From Kangiellaceae bacterium (lineage in GTDB: Bacteria; Pseudomonadota; Gammaproteobacteria; Enterobacterales; Kangiellaceae), in NCBI GenBank assembly GCA_013373015.1, contig JABXIQ010000018.1, forward strand, positions 1 through 64,000: 64,000 nucleotides of DNA. Reading direction: 5' to 3'. This document shows positions 1-12,325 of this stretch, piece after piece. Within the stretch, counting starts at the first letter, position 1. Every line of letters begins with the position of its first letter. The translations under genes were made by a program, and so were the position numbers. A model generated the notes under the pieces. The model was not told the origin of the DNA, made no database searches, and was given only the letters and a program-made list of their open reading frames with translations.

Positions 1-687
1 AAAGGTGATACTGGTCCAAAAGGTGATACGGGTGCTCAAGGTGAGCAAGGCCCAGTAGGACCTAAAGGTGATACCGGTGCTCAAGGCGAGCAAGGCCCAG
101 CAGGTCCTAAAGGTGATACCGGTGCTCAAGGTGAGATGGGTCCACAAGGTCCAATGGGTTTAACTGGCCCACAAGGTCCACAGGGCGAGGCGGGCCCACA
201 AGGTGACGTTGGTCCAATGGGTCCAGCAGGTCCTCAAGGTCCAGCGGGAGCTGACGGTGCTGATGGTACTGGAACGAACTTGATGTGCTTTAGTACTGAC
301 CAAACTATTGGTAGTCAAGGTAAGTACATGGGATTAGGGCAGCAAGCTGGAGAGCATGACAGTGTTGGGGTAATTAGTCCATTCGCTGCTGGTGCAGAAG
401 TCTTAACCCTTGTTGTTAAAGCTGCTCAGGGTAACAATCCTAATTCAGGTATTGCAATCCTATATCATGACAATCCAGGCGGCCAAGGCGGTGTTCCTGT
501 AGGTAACTCGCCATCTAATCAATGTGTATTAGATGACACAGCAGTTAAATCAGTCTGTAAAGTAACTTTTGATACTAACAATGACTTGGTTGAGTTTGAT
601 AGTCTGAGTGTGTTTATCAGAACTACTGATGGTGGTAGTTTTGAAGGCGGATCAGCTTGTATCTTAATCGATCCAGATGGTCAATAA
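1..687 (+). CDS. Collagen-like repeat surface protein (5' end missing)
   Basis: The reading frame is open from the first base, so the gene starts left of the window. The first 93 or so visible residues are uninterrupted Gly-X-Y triplets (units such as [15 protein letters not shown], then [11 protein letters not shown]), the signature of a collagen-like triple helix. A globular C-terminal domain of about 135 residues follows, containing four cysteines (for example NLMCF, NQCVL, SVCKV and SACIL) and ending in DPDGQ. Bacterial collagen-like proteins are usually exported and displayed on the surface, with the globular end acting as trimerisation or binding domain. Export cannot be checked because the N-terminus is absent. 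The domain family of the C-terminal part is not recognised. A strong terminator follows 25 bases after the stop. Confidence 0.85.
   Translation, partial: KGDTGPKGDTGAQGEQGPVGPKGDTGAQGEQGPAGPKGDTGAQGEMGPQGPMGLTGPQGPQGEAGPQGDVGPMGPAGPQGPAGADGADGTGTNLMCFSTDQTIGSQGKYMGLGQQAGEHDSVGVISPFAAGAEVLTLVVKAAQGNNPNSGIAILYHDNPGGQGGVPVGNSPSNQCVLDDTAVKSVCKVTFDTNNDLVEFDSLSVFIRTTDGGSFEGGSACILIDPDGQ
19..140 (+). repeat. 45-bp tandem repeats coding Gly-X-Y units
   Basis: Units begin at 19, 64 and 109, each 45 bp (15 codons, [12 protein letters not shown][VA]GP). They differ at only a few third positions. The third unit diverges after GAQGE. Near-identity at the DNA level, not only the protein level, points to recent unit duplication, so copy number is likely to vary between strains. 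Confidence 0.85.
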
Positions 688-712
688 CTTAGCATTTTAA
701 GTGCTAGTCACG

Positions 713-741
713 AAAAGCCCAGCAAATGCTGGGCTTTTTTT
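713..741 (+). terminator. Rho-independent terminator, collagen-like gene / cysZ
   Basis: The stem AAAAGCCCAGC pairs with GCTGGGCTTTT and is followed by a run of seven T. It sits between two convergent genes. The A-run on the left arm gives a shorter T-run on the minus strand, so it may also stop cysZ transcripts. Confidence 0.85.
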
Positions 742-744
742 GTG

Positions 745-1533
745 TTATTGTTTTATCGTAAGGTGTGATTCGCGATGGTTTTCATACCACAGTTTAGTTG
801 CTCCGCATACAGCTGCAGGCATAACAAAGAGGTTTAGTATGGGGATCATAGTCATTAACATGACCATAGATCCAAAGCCTAAAGTTCCGCTACGACTGTT
901 TTGTAATGTTGCTAACATTTTGTTGAAAGGAATCTTGTGGTTGTCCATAGGGTAGTCCACATATTGAACAGACATCATCCAAGCATTGAAAACAAACCAG
1001 ATAATCGGAAATACAATGGCGCCGAGTAAAGGAACAAATAATATCAATAAGCACAAAATTGCTCTAGGGATATAGTATTTTAGCTTGGTCCATTCGCGGC
1101 CAAGCAATCTTGGGATATCTTTTACTAGTGCTGCAAATGACTGATCTGGTAACACTTTTTCTTGATGGCCATTAGCCCCATGTAATTTATTTTCAACGGC
1201 CTCGGCCAATAATCCGTTGAAAGGAGCGGCTATCCAGTTTGCAATCATGGAAAAGAAAAAGAACACAAACAGCACAACGCCAATTATTACTAATGGCCAT
1301 ATTAGCCAAGAAGCAAGAGTTCCTACCCATTCCCAAGCTCCCCAGTCTGCAATAGTTGCGGCGATGCTATCAGACCAATCATTGAGTTGAGTTATGATAT
1401 AAATCAATGCGATAGATAGCAAAGTTAAATTAATGACTAAAGGTATGAACACATAACGTTTCACTCCTTTTTGTGTCAACATGCGAAAGCCTTCGGCAAG
1501 ATAATGTGCGCCGTGGAAAGTATTTTGAGCCAT
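745..1533 (-). CDS. cysZ: CysZ-type sulfate transporter (EI24/CysZ family)
   Basis: This is an inner-membrane protein of 262 residues, close to the E. coli CysZ length (about 250). CysZ imports sulfate for cysteine synthesis. Four strongly hydrophobic regions are visible: about residues 27-48, 70-95 (with a VLFVFFFFSMIANWIAAPFNGLLAE block typical of the family), 150-185 and 218-240. The conserved amphipathic PFNGLLAEAVE stretch follows the second. In many gammaproteobacteria cysZ lies divergent from smc/zipA/ligA, as here, which supports the assignment. It is a single gene transcribed away from smc. The start is the first ATG, followed by AQNTFHGAHYLAEGF. No cysteine-pathway enzyme lies nearby. 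Confidence 0.88.
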   Translation of the reverse strand: MAQNTFHGAHYLAEGFRMLTQKGVKRYVFIPLVINLTLLSIALIYIITQLNDWSDSIAATIADWGAWEWVGTLASWLIWPLVIIGVVLFVFFFFSMIANWIAAPFNGLLAEAVENKLHGANGHQEKVLPDQSFAALVKDIPRLLGREWTKLKYYIPRAILCLLILFVPLLGAIVFPIIWFVFNAWMMSVQYVDYPMDNHKIPFNKMLATLQNSRSGTLGFGSMVMLMTMIPILNLFVMPAAVCGATKLWYENHRESHLTIKQ

Positions 1534-1889
1534 ATTATTTCACTTGATATTTTGTATTCATGGTTAAAATTGGAAAATGCTTTGAAACTCTTAAAGCGAG
1601 AGTCAGAAAACTGTTGAATTAATTCTAATTTTTTTTACTTTAACTATGTGCTTATTTGCTTAAAATAATTTACACTTAAACGCTTTAGATTATAAGGCTC
1701 AAAGCAATAAAAAATTGTAACAGAGCCTTACTGACTGGTTATAGGGTATAACCTTAATATAAAGCCAGAACTCAATAAAAAGTTATATAAATCAAAGTTC
1801 TACACTTCATTTTTTAAGAAGTAATGTGAGCATAACTTGACTGGGATTTTTCTCGTCAGTACAAAAAACAAACAAATTAGTAAAGTTCA
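1534..1889. other. Divergent intergenic region cysZ / smc with two inverted repeats
   Basis: These 356 bp contain no gene. Two inverted repeats are visible: TAAGGCTC (1693-1700) with GAGCCTTA (1723-1730), and GGTTATA (1737-1743) with TATAACC (1747-1753), separated by GGG. A possible smc promoter is TTTACA (1669-1674), 16 bp, TATAAG (1691-1696), which overlaps the left arm of the first repeat. No strong Shine-Dalgarno sequence precedes the smc ATG. The promoter call is weak. Confidence 0.4.
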
Positions 1890-4800
1890 ATGCGATTAAA
1901 ACAAATAAAACTTGCAGGCTTCAAATCATTCGTTGATCCAACCACGGTTTCTTTACCTAGTAATTTAACGGCTATTGTTGGGCCAAACGGTTGCGGTAAA
2001 TCCAATTTAATTGATGCGGTTCGTTGGGTGATGGGTGAGTCGTCAGCGAAGAATTTGCGTGGCGACGCCATGACAGACGTGATTTTTAACGGCTCAACTG
2101 GGCGCAAACCGGTAGGTCAAGCTAGTATCGAACTGGTATTCGATAATTCTGACGGAACCGTTCAGGGCGAATATGCTAATTTTAATGAAATCTCAGTACG
2201 CCGCATGGTTAATCGTGAAGCGCAGTCGAGCTATTTTCTAAACGGCACTCGTTGTCGCCGTAAAGATATTACGGATATTTTTCTAGGCACAGGCTTGGGA
2301 CCTCGCAGTTATGCGATTATTGAGCAGGGAATGATCTCGCGCTTGATCGAGTCTAAGCCGCAAGAATTACGAGTGTTTTTAGAAGAAGCAGCTGGTATTT
2401 CTAAGTATAAAGAGCGTCGTCGTGAAACTGAAAACCGTATTAAACATACCCGTGATAATCTTGATCGTCTAAGTGATTTGCGTGAAGAGCTGGGTAAGCA
2501 GCTTTCTCATTTGAAACGTCAAGCAACATCAGCAGAGCGCTATAAGGAATATAAAGCGGAAGAGCGAGTGTTGCGTGCACAATTAGCAGCCATTCGTTGG
2601 CAAGGTTTTAATACTAAAATTGAAGCCTTGGATGAAGCTATTCGCGCTATGGAAACAGAAGTTGAGGCGCGTATTGCAGATCAGCGTCATGCAGACAGTG
2701 AGATTGAAAAATCACGAGACTTACACATGGAATTGACCGATGCCCATAGCGAGGTTCAGGCGCGATTTTATGGTATTGGTGCCGATATTGCACGTTTAGA
2801 GCAAGCGATTGAACATACAAAACAGCAAAAACAACAATTATTAGAAGATAAACAGCAAGTACAAACGTCATTAGATAAGTTACGCGACCAATTACGTTTT
2901 GATGAAAGTAAGCTAGAAGAACTTATGGCTGAGTTGCTGAACTCAGAACCCGATTTGGAAATGCACTCAGCGATGGTCGAAGAGCAACAGCAAACTCTGC
3001 TGGAACTTGAAGAAGAAATGCGCTTATGGCAACAGGAGTGGGATGCCTTTAACCAACAAGCCCACGCTAACGCGCAAAAAACGGAAGTTGAAAAAACTCG
3101 TATTCAGCATTTAGAAGCGCATATTGCTCGTTACAGTAAGCGTCTTGAAGATACCAAAGCGGAAATTGAACAATTAAAATCTGGACCGATGGAAACGGCT
3201 TTATTGGAAGTTGCTCAAGAGTTGAGTTTAGCAGAAGAGCAATCTACAAAGTTGGATGAAGAAGTGACTCAAGCCGTTGAGCAAATCAACCATTTCCGTC
3301 AAGAACAACGCCAGCATAATCAAAAATTGGAAGAAACACGCTCTAAATTACGAGGTTTAGAGTCGCGCAAAATATCTTTGGAAGCTATGCAAAGTGCTGC
3401 GTTAGGTACTGATAATGAAGCTGCTGTGCAGTGGCTGCAGTCTCAAGGCTTGGATAATAACTCGCGTTTAGCACAAAATATTAAGGTTGACTCTGGTTGG
3501 GAAGTGGCCGCTGAAACAGTGCTTGGAGAGCATCTCGAAGCGGTTGTATCTGATGATGTGTCACAGTATGCCAATTCATTAACCGAGTTAGCCAGCGGTA
3601 AAATTTTACTTGTATCTTCCGATGCTAAAGGCTCAAGCCATCCAGATACTTTGCTTAGTAAGATCTCAGGTGCTGATGCCTTAGCAGGTCGATTGAGTAA
3701 GGTTAAGGTTGCTGATAATTTGCAACAAGCATTGAGTATTCGCAACAGTTTATCAGAAGATGAATCTGTGATTACACCAGAGGGTGTTTGGCTAGGCACT
3801 TGTTGGCTGAGAGTTTCGCGTCAAGCTGAACAGGGCGCAGGTGTGATTGAACGCGAAGCCGAGTTAAATGAAATTTATCAAGCTATTGAGCAAGAAGAAG
3901 CGATTTTAGAATCGCTTGAAGAAATTAAGCAGCAACTATCTGAGAAATTGAGTGAGCAAGAGAACGTTTGGCAAACCAAGCAATCTCAGTTAGCTCAAGC
4001 AAATAGAAACTACAGTGAATTGCGTGCAAAAGTGGGTTCACAACAAGCCAAGCTCGAACAAGCTAAGAATCGTTTAGAGCGTTTGCAGAAAGAGCAGCAA
4101 GATAATGCTTTGCAAATTCAAGAAGATGAGCAAGCGTTGGCGCGAAGTCGTCAGTTAATTGAACAAATGGTTGATTCGATGGCTGAAGATACCGAAAAGC
4201 GTGAACAAATGACCGCTCAACGTGAGCAAAAGCGCTCTGAACTAGAAGCTAAACGTACCCAAGCGCGTGAAGCAAAAGATAAAGAACATCAGCTTGCAAT
4301 TAGGGTGAGTGCTGTTAAAGCGGAGGTCAATTCGACTCGTTCTGGCTTTGAAAGAGTTAATACCCAAATTGGTGAGTTAACCTCTAGAAAAGTTGAGTTA
4401 GAAAACCGCTTGAGTTTAGATCAAGATCCAACAGAAGAATATAAAATGGAGCTTGAAGAAGCGCTTGAGAAGCGCCTGCTTGTTGAAGATGAGTTAAAGC
4501 AAGCGCGAAATAAACTAAGCGAAATCGATGATAAAATGCGTAAACTAGAGCGTCAACGCCATGAGTCTGAGCAGCAAGCTCAAGGTGTTCGTTCTCGTTT
4601 AGAGAAGCTCAGAATGGATTGGCAAGAGGCAAAAACACGTCAAAATACGCAATCTGAAATTCTCAATGATGCCGATGCCAATGTTGACAATTTATTAGAA
4701 GAGTTACCAGAACAGGCGACAGAAGATGCTTGGTTAGAAGCGATTGAGCAAGTCACTGGAAGAATACAACGATTAGGTGCCATTAACTTAGCAGCAATTG

Positions 4801-5387
4801 AAGAGTTCAAAGCGTCGGAAGAACGCAAAGTATATTTAGATGCGCAAAATGATGATTTAACTGAAGCACTTGAAACTTTAGAAAGTGCGATTCGTAAAAT
4901 TGATCATGAAACTCGTACACGCTTCAAAGAAACTTTTGATAAAGTAAATAAAGGCGTTCAAGAGTTATTTCCTAAAGTTTTTGGTGGCGGACATGCTTAT
5001 TTGGAACTAACTGGTGAAAATTTACTCGATACAGGTGTGGCAGTTATGGCGCGACCACCTGGTAAGCGTAATTCAACCATTCACTTGTTATCAGGTGGTG
5101 AAAAAGCGTTGACCGCTATATCGCTGGTGTTCTCAATTTTTAGACTAAATCCTGCGCCATTTTGTATGTTGGATGAAGTCGATGCGCCATTAGATGATGC
5201 CAACGTGGGACGTTATGCTAATTTGGTAAAAGAGATGAGCGAGCATGTCCAGTTTATTGCAATTACTCATAATAAAATTGCAATGGAAATGGCGAGCACC
5301 TTATTAGGTGTGACCATGAGTGAGCCTGGTTGTTCGCGTGTGGTTTCGGTAGATGTTGAAGAAGCTGCGGCCTTAGCGGCTTTATAA
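1890..5387 (+). CDS. smc: Chromosome segregation ATPase SMC
   Basis: This is a full-length condensin subunit of 1165 residues, the usual SMC size, that organises and segregates the chromosome as a dimer with ScpA/ScpB (not in this window). The Walker A motif GPNGCGKS is at residues 31-38. Two long coiled coils flank a hinge at about residues 500-670, which includes GTDNEAAVQWL and the ISGADALAGRL region. The ABC signature LLSGGEKAL starts near residue 1066, and the Walker B FCMLDEVDAPLDD near 1091. Having SMC rather than MukBEF separates this organism from enterobacteria and Vibrio. zipA begins 23 bases after the stop, so smc-zipA-ligA is probably one operon, an order common in Pseudomonas and Oceanospirillales. 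Confidence 0.97.
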   Translation: MRLKQIKLAGFKSFVDPTTVSLPSNLTAIVGPNGCGKSNLIDAVRWVMGESSAKNLRGDAMTDVIFNGSTGRKPVGQASIELVFDNSDGTVQGEYANFNEISVRRMVNREAQSSYFLNGTRCRRKDITDIFLGTGLGPRSYAIIEQGMISRLIESKPQELRVFLEEAAGISKYKERRRETENRIKHTRDNLDRLSDLREELGKQLSHLKRQATSAERYKEYKAEERVLRAQLAAIRWQGFNTKIEALDEAIRAMETEVEARIADQRHADSEIEKSRDLHMELTDAHSEVQARFYGIGADIARLEQAIEHTKQQKQQLLEDKQQVQTSLDKLRDQLRFDESKLEELMAELLNSEPDLEMHSAMVEEQQQTLLELEEEMRLWQQEWDAFNQQAHANAQKTEVEKTRIQHLEAHIARYSKRLEDTKAEIEQLKSGPMETALLEVAQELSLAEEQSTKLDEEVTQAVEQINHFRQEQRQHNQKLEETRSKLRGLESRKISLEAMQSAALGTDNEAAVQWLQSQGLDNNSRLAQNIKVDSGWEVAAETVLGEHLEAVVSDDVSQYANSLTELASGKILLVSSDAKGSSHPDTLLSKISGADALAGRLSKVKVADNLQQALSIRNSLSEDESVITPEGVWLGTCWLRVSRQAEQGAGVIEREAELNEIYQAIEQEEAILESLEEIKQQLSEKLSEQENVWQTKQSQLAQANRNYSELRAKVGSQQAKLEQAKNRLERLQKEQQDNALQIQEDEQALARSRQLIEQMVDSMAEDTEKREQMTAQREQKRSELEAKRTQAREAKDKEHQLAIRVSAVKAEVNSTRSGFERVNTQIGELTSRKVELENRLSLDQDPTEEYKMELEEALEKRLLVEDELKQARNKLSEIDDKMRKLERQRHESEQQAQGVRSRLEKLRMDWQEAKTRQNTQSEILNDADANVDNLLEELPEQATEDAWLEAIEQVTGRIQRLGAINLAAIEEFKASEERKVYLDAQNDDLTEALETLESAIRKIDHETRTRFKETFDKVNKGVQELFPKVFGGGHAYLELTGENLLDTGVAVMARPPGKRNSTIHLLSGGEKALTAISLVFSIFRLNPAPFCMLDEVDAPLDDANVGRYANLVKEMSEHVQFIAITHNKIAMEMASTLLGVTMSEPGCSRVVSVDVEEAAALAAL

Positions 5388-5410
5388 TAAACGAATAGAA
5401 GGGTGAAGTG

Positions 5411-8397
<2,987 letters not shown>

Positions 8398-8404
8398 GCA
8401 ATTT

Positions 8405-10567
8405 TTAAGCAACATTAATCGTATTCTTACCATCTCGTTTAGATGAATACAGTGCACTGTCCGCCAGCCTGATTAGTTCATGTATATCTGATGTTGACGT
8501 TGTAGAGCTAGCAATTCCAACGCTTAATGTGTATTGACATAAACGGTCATCTACAATCACAGGTATGATAGAACTTTTTAATGAGCTAATCCTTTCAAAG
8601 GCTTGTTGTGCATTACAATCAGGCATGACGATTAAGAATTCGTCGCCACCGTAACGTCCAGAGCGCGTGTTTTTCGGGAGTCTTGTGCGCAGTAATTCTG
8701 ACAGTTTTTGTAAACACTTATCACCTCCTTCATGGCCATAAGAGTCATTAATATCCTTAAAGTCATCGATATCAATAAAGGCAATAGACAAAGTTTTGCC
8801 TGTTTGTTTGCTAGCAAATAAATGACGCTCAAGCCTATCGATGATTGAGCCTCGATTAAAGAGTCTAGTCAGGGGATCAATTTCAGCTTTGTCACGAATT
8901 GTTTTTAGGCTTTGCGCATTGATTAGACTGCGTATAAGCTCAGTGGAGTAGTGCTGTAAGAAATCGAGCATGGGTTCAGTTATTTCAAATGTTTTGTCAA
9001 TTTCTAGCAGCATGCAGCTCCATTCGTGATTACGCATCTCAACTGGAATAACGTATAGACTGTTATCGTGATTAAACGGCTCGCTATAGTGTTTAAGTAT
9101 ATTCGGCTGTTTTTTGTTACACATATTTGAAATAGTAAATACTTGCTGCTTGACTAGCTCATTATAATTTTTATTAGATTTATACGAGTCAGCAAAAATG
9201 TGCAGTTCTTGATTCATTTCATACACTGCAGCGGCTGAAGCGAAGGGTATTTTAAGGCGTAGATCATTTAAAAATTCTGAAATAACAACCTTTTCAAAGT
9301 CTTTAGGGTTCTCGTTATGAAGTTTTCGGGTGATTTTATTCAGTAGGCTTGCGAAATCTTTTTCTAATTCGTAAGCAAAAGTCTTTTCTTTGGAGATCAG
9401 TTGTGCTGAATCGCGTTGCTTCTGGAACTGTAGTACTCGATCCGCCAAGCCCAGAGTAAAGAATATGGCTTCTAGCAAAGCAGTAATGGTAAAGGCATGG
9501 GCGAATAAAAAGCTTTCTGGAAGGAAGCTTAATACATACAAAATTCGAATCACAATAGAAATCATTAATGCAGAAAAAGCTAATGTGAAAAATATTGCCT
9601 GACGATTGCCTTGTCGAATAAGTCGGATCATCAACCAGAAGTAGAGTGGTACACCAGTTAAAGCAACTAGATTGATCAAGTTAACAATGAATGATGGGAT
9701 AGGTCTTATCACTAATGTTAAAAGAAAAACAAAGGCATAAAAAAGCATGTAACCATTAACTACAACATTTATCTTTGGGGCGGTTTGTTTAGTATTTAAG
9801 AATGATTGTGCAAATAGGTTGAACATAAAGCAACATGCCAAAAATAGCATCATTGCACTATTCATGCTTTGTGCTAATTGAGCGATAATTGGGAAGTGAT
9901 ACATATATCCGCTGGTATGCATCAAGAAAATCAAAAAGGTTGTGTTATAAAAAATATAGTGCAGGTACCCAGTATCTTTTATGACCAAATAGAAAAAGAA
10001 ATTAACTATGATCATGAGAAACATACCGAAATATACAGCGACAAAAAGTGAATGGTATTTATTATCGAGCTGCTTATACTGATCACTGTTCCAAAGCTCA
10101 ATATCTACTTGGAATGCACGATAGTGTGTGATTTTTAGATAATACTCAGAAGCACTTGAATGTTCTTTCAAGTTGAAAATTTTTGCGTAATTTGTGTATT
10201 TTGGGTCTTGTATTATATCCCAGCGAGTTTGACTTTCTTTTGGTTCTTCAAAACCAAGACTACTATCATACAGCTCAATTTTGTCAAAATTAAAGGGACG
10301 AACAATAAGCAAGGGATTCTCTGGCATTTTATTTGTTTCTATTTTAATCCAGAAAATATGCGGGTTTTTTGAGGATAAAGTGGCATCTTTTTTATAGGTT
10401 TCATAAGAAAGGTGCTTTGGATTTTCCAGAGCGCCACTAGCTTCCGAATAGCTAAGTTTAGGTATTTCAGCCTTAAAGTTAATGCTGCTTTGATTGCGCA
10501 CAATGGCGTATGTAGCAAGCAAAATGAGTATTGTTAATATGGTTATATATTTTATTATTCGTGACAT
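8405..10567 (-). CDS. Membrane diguanylate cyclase with 7TMR-DISM sensor and GGDEF domain
   Basis: The protein has 720 residues. An N-terminal anchor (about 7-25) is followed by a periplasmic DISM extracellular domain (about 35-180), then seven closely spaced membrane segments (about 185-385), a linker region of roughly 170 residues that looks GAF-like (FEKVVISEFLNDLRLKIPFAS onward), and a C-terminal GGDEF domain with an intact RYGGDEF motif (GGDEF at 640-644). It should make cyclic di-GMP in response to an outside signal, probably a carbohydrate or other small ligand bound by the DISM domain. The inhibitory I-site RxxD expected at 631-634 is absent (PKNT there), so product inhibition may be lost. 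Its ATG shares one base with the stop of the hydrolase gene upstream (TAATG), so the two are translationally coupled. Confidence 0.9.
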   Translation of the reverse strand: MSRIIKYITILTILILLATYAIVRNQSSINFKAEIPKLSYSEASGALENPKHLSYETYKKDATLSSKNPHIFWIKIETNKMPENPLLIVRPFNFDKIELYDSSLGFEEPKESQTRWDIIQDPKYTNYAKIFNLKEHSSASEYYLKITHYRAFQVDIELWNSDQYKQLDNKYHSLFVAVYFGMFLMIIVNFFFYLVIKDTGYLHYIFYNTTFLIFLMHTSGYMYHFPIIAQLAQSMNSAMMLFLACCFMFNLFAQSFLNTKQTAPKINVVVNGYMLFYAFVFLLTLVIRPIPSFIVNLINLVALTGVPLYFWLMIRLIRQGNRQAIFFTLAFSALMISIVIRILYVLSFLPESFLFAHAFTITALLEAIFFTLGLADRVLQFQKQRDSAQLISKEKTFAYELEKDFASLLNKITRKLHNENPKDFEKVVISEFLNDLRLKIPFASAAAVYEMNQELHIFADSYKSNKNYNELVKQQVFTISNMCNKKQPNILKHYSEPFNHDNSLYVIPVEMRNHEWSCMLLEIDKTFEITEPMLDFLQHYSTELIRSLINAQSLKTIRDKAEIDPLTRLFNRGSIIDRLERHLFASKQTGKTLSIAFIDIDDFKDINDSYGHEGGDKCLQKLSELLRTRLPKNTRSGRYGGDEFLIVMPDCNAQQAFERISSLKSSIIPVIVDDRLCQYTLSVGIASSTTSTSDIHELIRLADSALYSSKRDGKNTINVA

Positions 10568-11460
10568 TATTTAATTTTTATATCCCCAATATGATCTAGC
10601 TCTGGGCAATGTTGCAATAAATCCCCCGGTGTTACAAATAAAGATGATTGAGCTTCTAATATAGCGATTCCCTTTTTTGAATCTGCTAGTTGATAACTTG
10701 TGTTATTGGCTACCGCATGCAGCGCTTTAGCAAATTCATGTATTGCATTTAATATATCGCTAGAAATCGCTCCAGATGCTAATAATTGTTCGCTACTTAA
10801 CTGGGTATATAACTCTTTTGCTAACTCTTCGTCGCTGGCATGATTTTCAGAGTTGTGTAACAAATCAATATCCGGATACTGATGATTATAGGCGTGAAAT
10901 AGTAAATTGGTTCTTTTGTTGGAGGCCGCTAAATTTCCGCCTTTAATCGTTAAATGGTAATTTCTACCTGCTTCTTGGTAACACTCAAAAACAAATTGTG
11001 AGCAAACCATGGGCATTTTATTAGGAAACTGGTGTTCATTAATTGCACTAATGATCTTTGCTGTTAGTTTTTTTAAGATCTTTAATGTTACTCTTTGAAC
11101 TGGATCTGAAGGCGTAAATTTCTTATAGATAAGCAACATCCCAATCAGATAGAGGTTGCTCATTGCATACGGCTCTTGTTTATTTAAGTAGCCTGTAGCG
11201 ATATTCATAACTGGAGCAAAAGAGTCGACTGGTTTATTAAAACGCATAACGCTGATGGTACGATCCACAAATCGTAAAGTAGCTTCTGCGACCCTTACCG
11301 CTGGAGGGGTTTCTTCGATTATTTTCGTGGCAATTTGATAAGTCATGGCTGCATGACTGACTGGCGCATCCGTTAACCAAGTTATTGCTTTTGAAATCCA
11401 GCTCCCTTTTTCTGGTGAAAATAGCAAAACATCACCAGCTCTCAAGTCACGTACGTCCAT
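10567..11460 (-). CDS. YiiX/YebB-like permuted papain-fold cysteine hydrolase
   Basis: The N-terminus MDVRDLRAGDVLLFSPEKGSW...PVSHAAMTY matches the opening of the YiiX/YebB (NlpC/P60-related, permuted papain fold) family. The conserved GDVLLF and SHA histidine (H36) and the later cysteine in MVCSQFVFECYQEAG (C153) are the likely catalytic pair. Such enzymes act on amide or peptide bonds, often in cell wall or lipid-linked substrates; the substrate here is unknown. The C-terminal third (from about 200) carries no recognised motif. No signal peptide is visible, so it appears cytoplasmic. The start is ATG 11460, because GGGGA at 11467-11471 is correctly spaced; an upstream GTG at 11466 lies next to that site. 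It is coupled to the downstream cyclase gene. Confidence 0.7.
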   Translation of the reverse strand: MDVRDLRAGDVLLFSPEKGSWISKAITWLTDAPVSHAAMTYQIATKIIEETPPAVRVAEATLRFVDRTISVMRFNKPVDSFAPVMNIATGYLNKQEPYAMSNLYLIGMLLIYKKFTPSDPVQRVTLKILKKLTAKIISAINEHQFPNKMPMVCSQFVFECYQEAGRNYHLTIKGGNLAASNKRTNLLFHAYNHQYPDIDLLHNSENHASDEELAKELYTQLSSEQLLASGAISSDILNAIHEFAKALHAVANNTSYQLADSKKGIAILEAQSSLFVTPGDLLQHCPELDHIGDIKIK

Positions 11461-11637
11461 ACACACTCCCCAGAGTTAAATTTGTAATACTCTTTATACC
11501 TCAAAATGGTAAAAAAATGTACAAAAATCAATCATTAATATCTATTTACATTCTTGGCTTGCAGTTGGTGTTTTTTGTATTACTCTATATGATTAAAAGC
11601 CTATTTAAGGCAAAAAGTATATTAAGAGGGCGCGAGA

Positions 11638-12261
11638 ATGGGCTTAATAAGAGCAAGTATGAGCAAGTGGTTTCAAAGAATATTGGTGTTGGTGCTTAGT
11701 TTTTCCATCGCGTCATGCGTTCACAATAGACATCTTACTAATGACATAACTCAAAATAACACGCCTGCTTTTTCTATTGCTGATTGCGACAATTACACCG
11801 TATATCTTGTGCGTCATTTACAAAAAGATCTATCGGTTAAAAGCTCAGACCCCGATTTAAGCTCAGTTGGTCATCAAAATGCTCAATTGCTGTCGAAAAT
11901 GCCGTTTATAGAAAGTGTGCAAGCAGGTTTTCATAGCCAATTTAAGCGTACCAAACGTACCCTAACGCCAAGCGCGAAATTTGGTCAGTTTCCGTTGACT
12001 GAATATGATGCTCGCAACGGACAGGCATTAGCTGACTTGGTCGCCCAACAATATTGTGGACAAACACTTATTATCAGTGGTCATTCCAATACTATCCCTG
12101 ACTTAGTGCAAAAATTTGGCGGCAAGTTTGATGTCTCTTATGCAGGAATGCTGTTGGATAAGCAGCCACATATTTCTTTATCTGAACAAGATTATGGTTC
12201 TGTTTTTATGGTCAAAAATATTAATGGCCGCATAAATCAGCAGGTTTTCACTATTAAATAG
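11638..12261 (+). CDS. Histidine-phosphatase family lipoprotein
   Basis: This 207-residue protein has a lipoprotein signal: a basic start, the hydrophobic run ILVLVLSFSIAS, then Cys27 (lipobox SIASC). The mature part begins the histidine-phosphatase (phosphoglycerate mutase-like) fold with YTVYLVRHLQKD; RH is the phosphorylated-histidine motif, with L replacing the usual G. It also has TKRTLTPSA (the second conserved arginine), EYDAR and the late LIISGHSNTIPDL motif with the second catalytic histidine. It is likely a phosphatase anchored in the envelope; the substrate is unknown. The start ATG 11638 has AAGAGGG at 11624-11630, seven bases upstream. It is divergent from the hydrolase/cyclase pair and ends at a strong terminator. 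Confidence 0.8.
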   Translation: MGLIRASMSKWFQRILVLVLSFSIASCVHNRHLTNDITQNNTPAFSIADCDNYTVYLVRHLQKDLSVKSSDPDLSSVGHQNAQLLSKMPFIESVQAGFHSQFKRTKRTLTPSAKFGQFPLTEYDARNGQALADLVAQQYCGQTLIISGHSNTIPDLVQKFGGKFDVSYAGMLLDKQPHISLSEQDYGSVFMVKNINGRINQQVFTIK

Positions 12262-12268
12262 TGAGCAT

Positions 12269-12297
12269 AAAAAAAGGAAGCAAAAGCTTCCTTTTTT
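12269..12297 (+). terminator. Bidirectional rho-independent terminator
   Basis: A hairpin with arms AAAAAAGGAAGC and GCTTCCTTTTTT and loop AAAA. A-runs and T-runs on both sides let it serve the phosphatase lipoprotein on the plus strand and rne on the minus strand. Confidence 0.9.
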
Positions 12298-12325
12298 ATG
12301 AGCAGTATTAGCTAATAGTTATTAA

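Noticed and set aside
701-955. 84-codon plus-strand frame antisense to cysZ
   Set aside because: It starts within the terminator hairpin and reads through the cysZ complement; no support.
11385-11699. 104-codon plus-strand frame overlapping the hydrolase and phosphatase starts
   Set aside because: It overlaps two better supported genes and lacks a ribosome site or recognisable domain.
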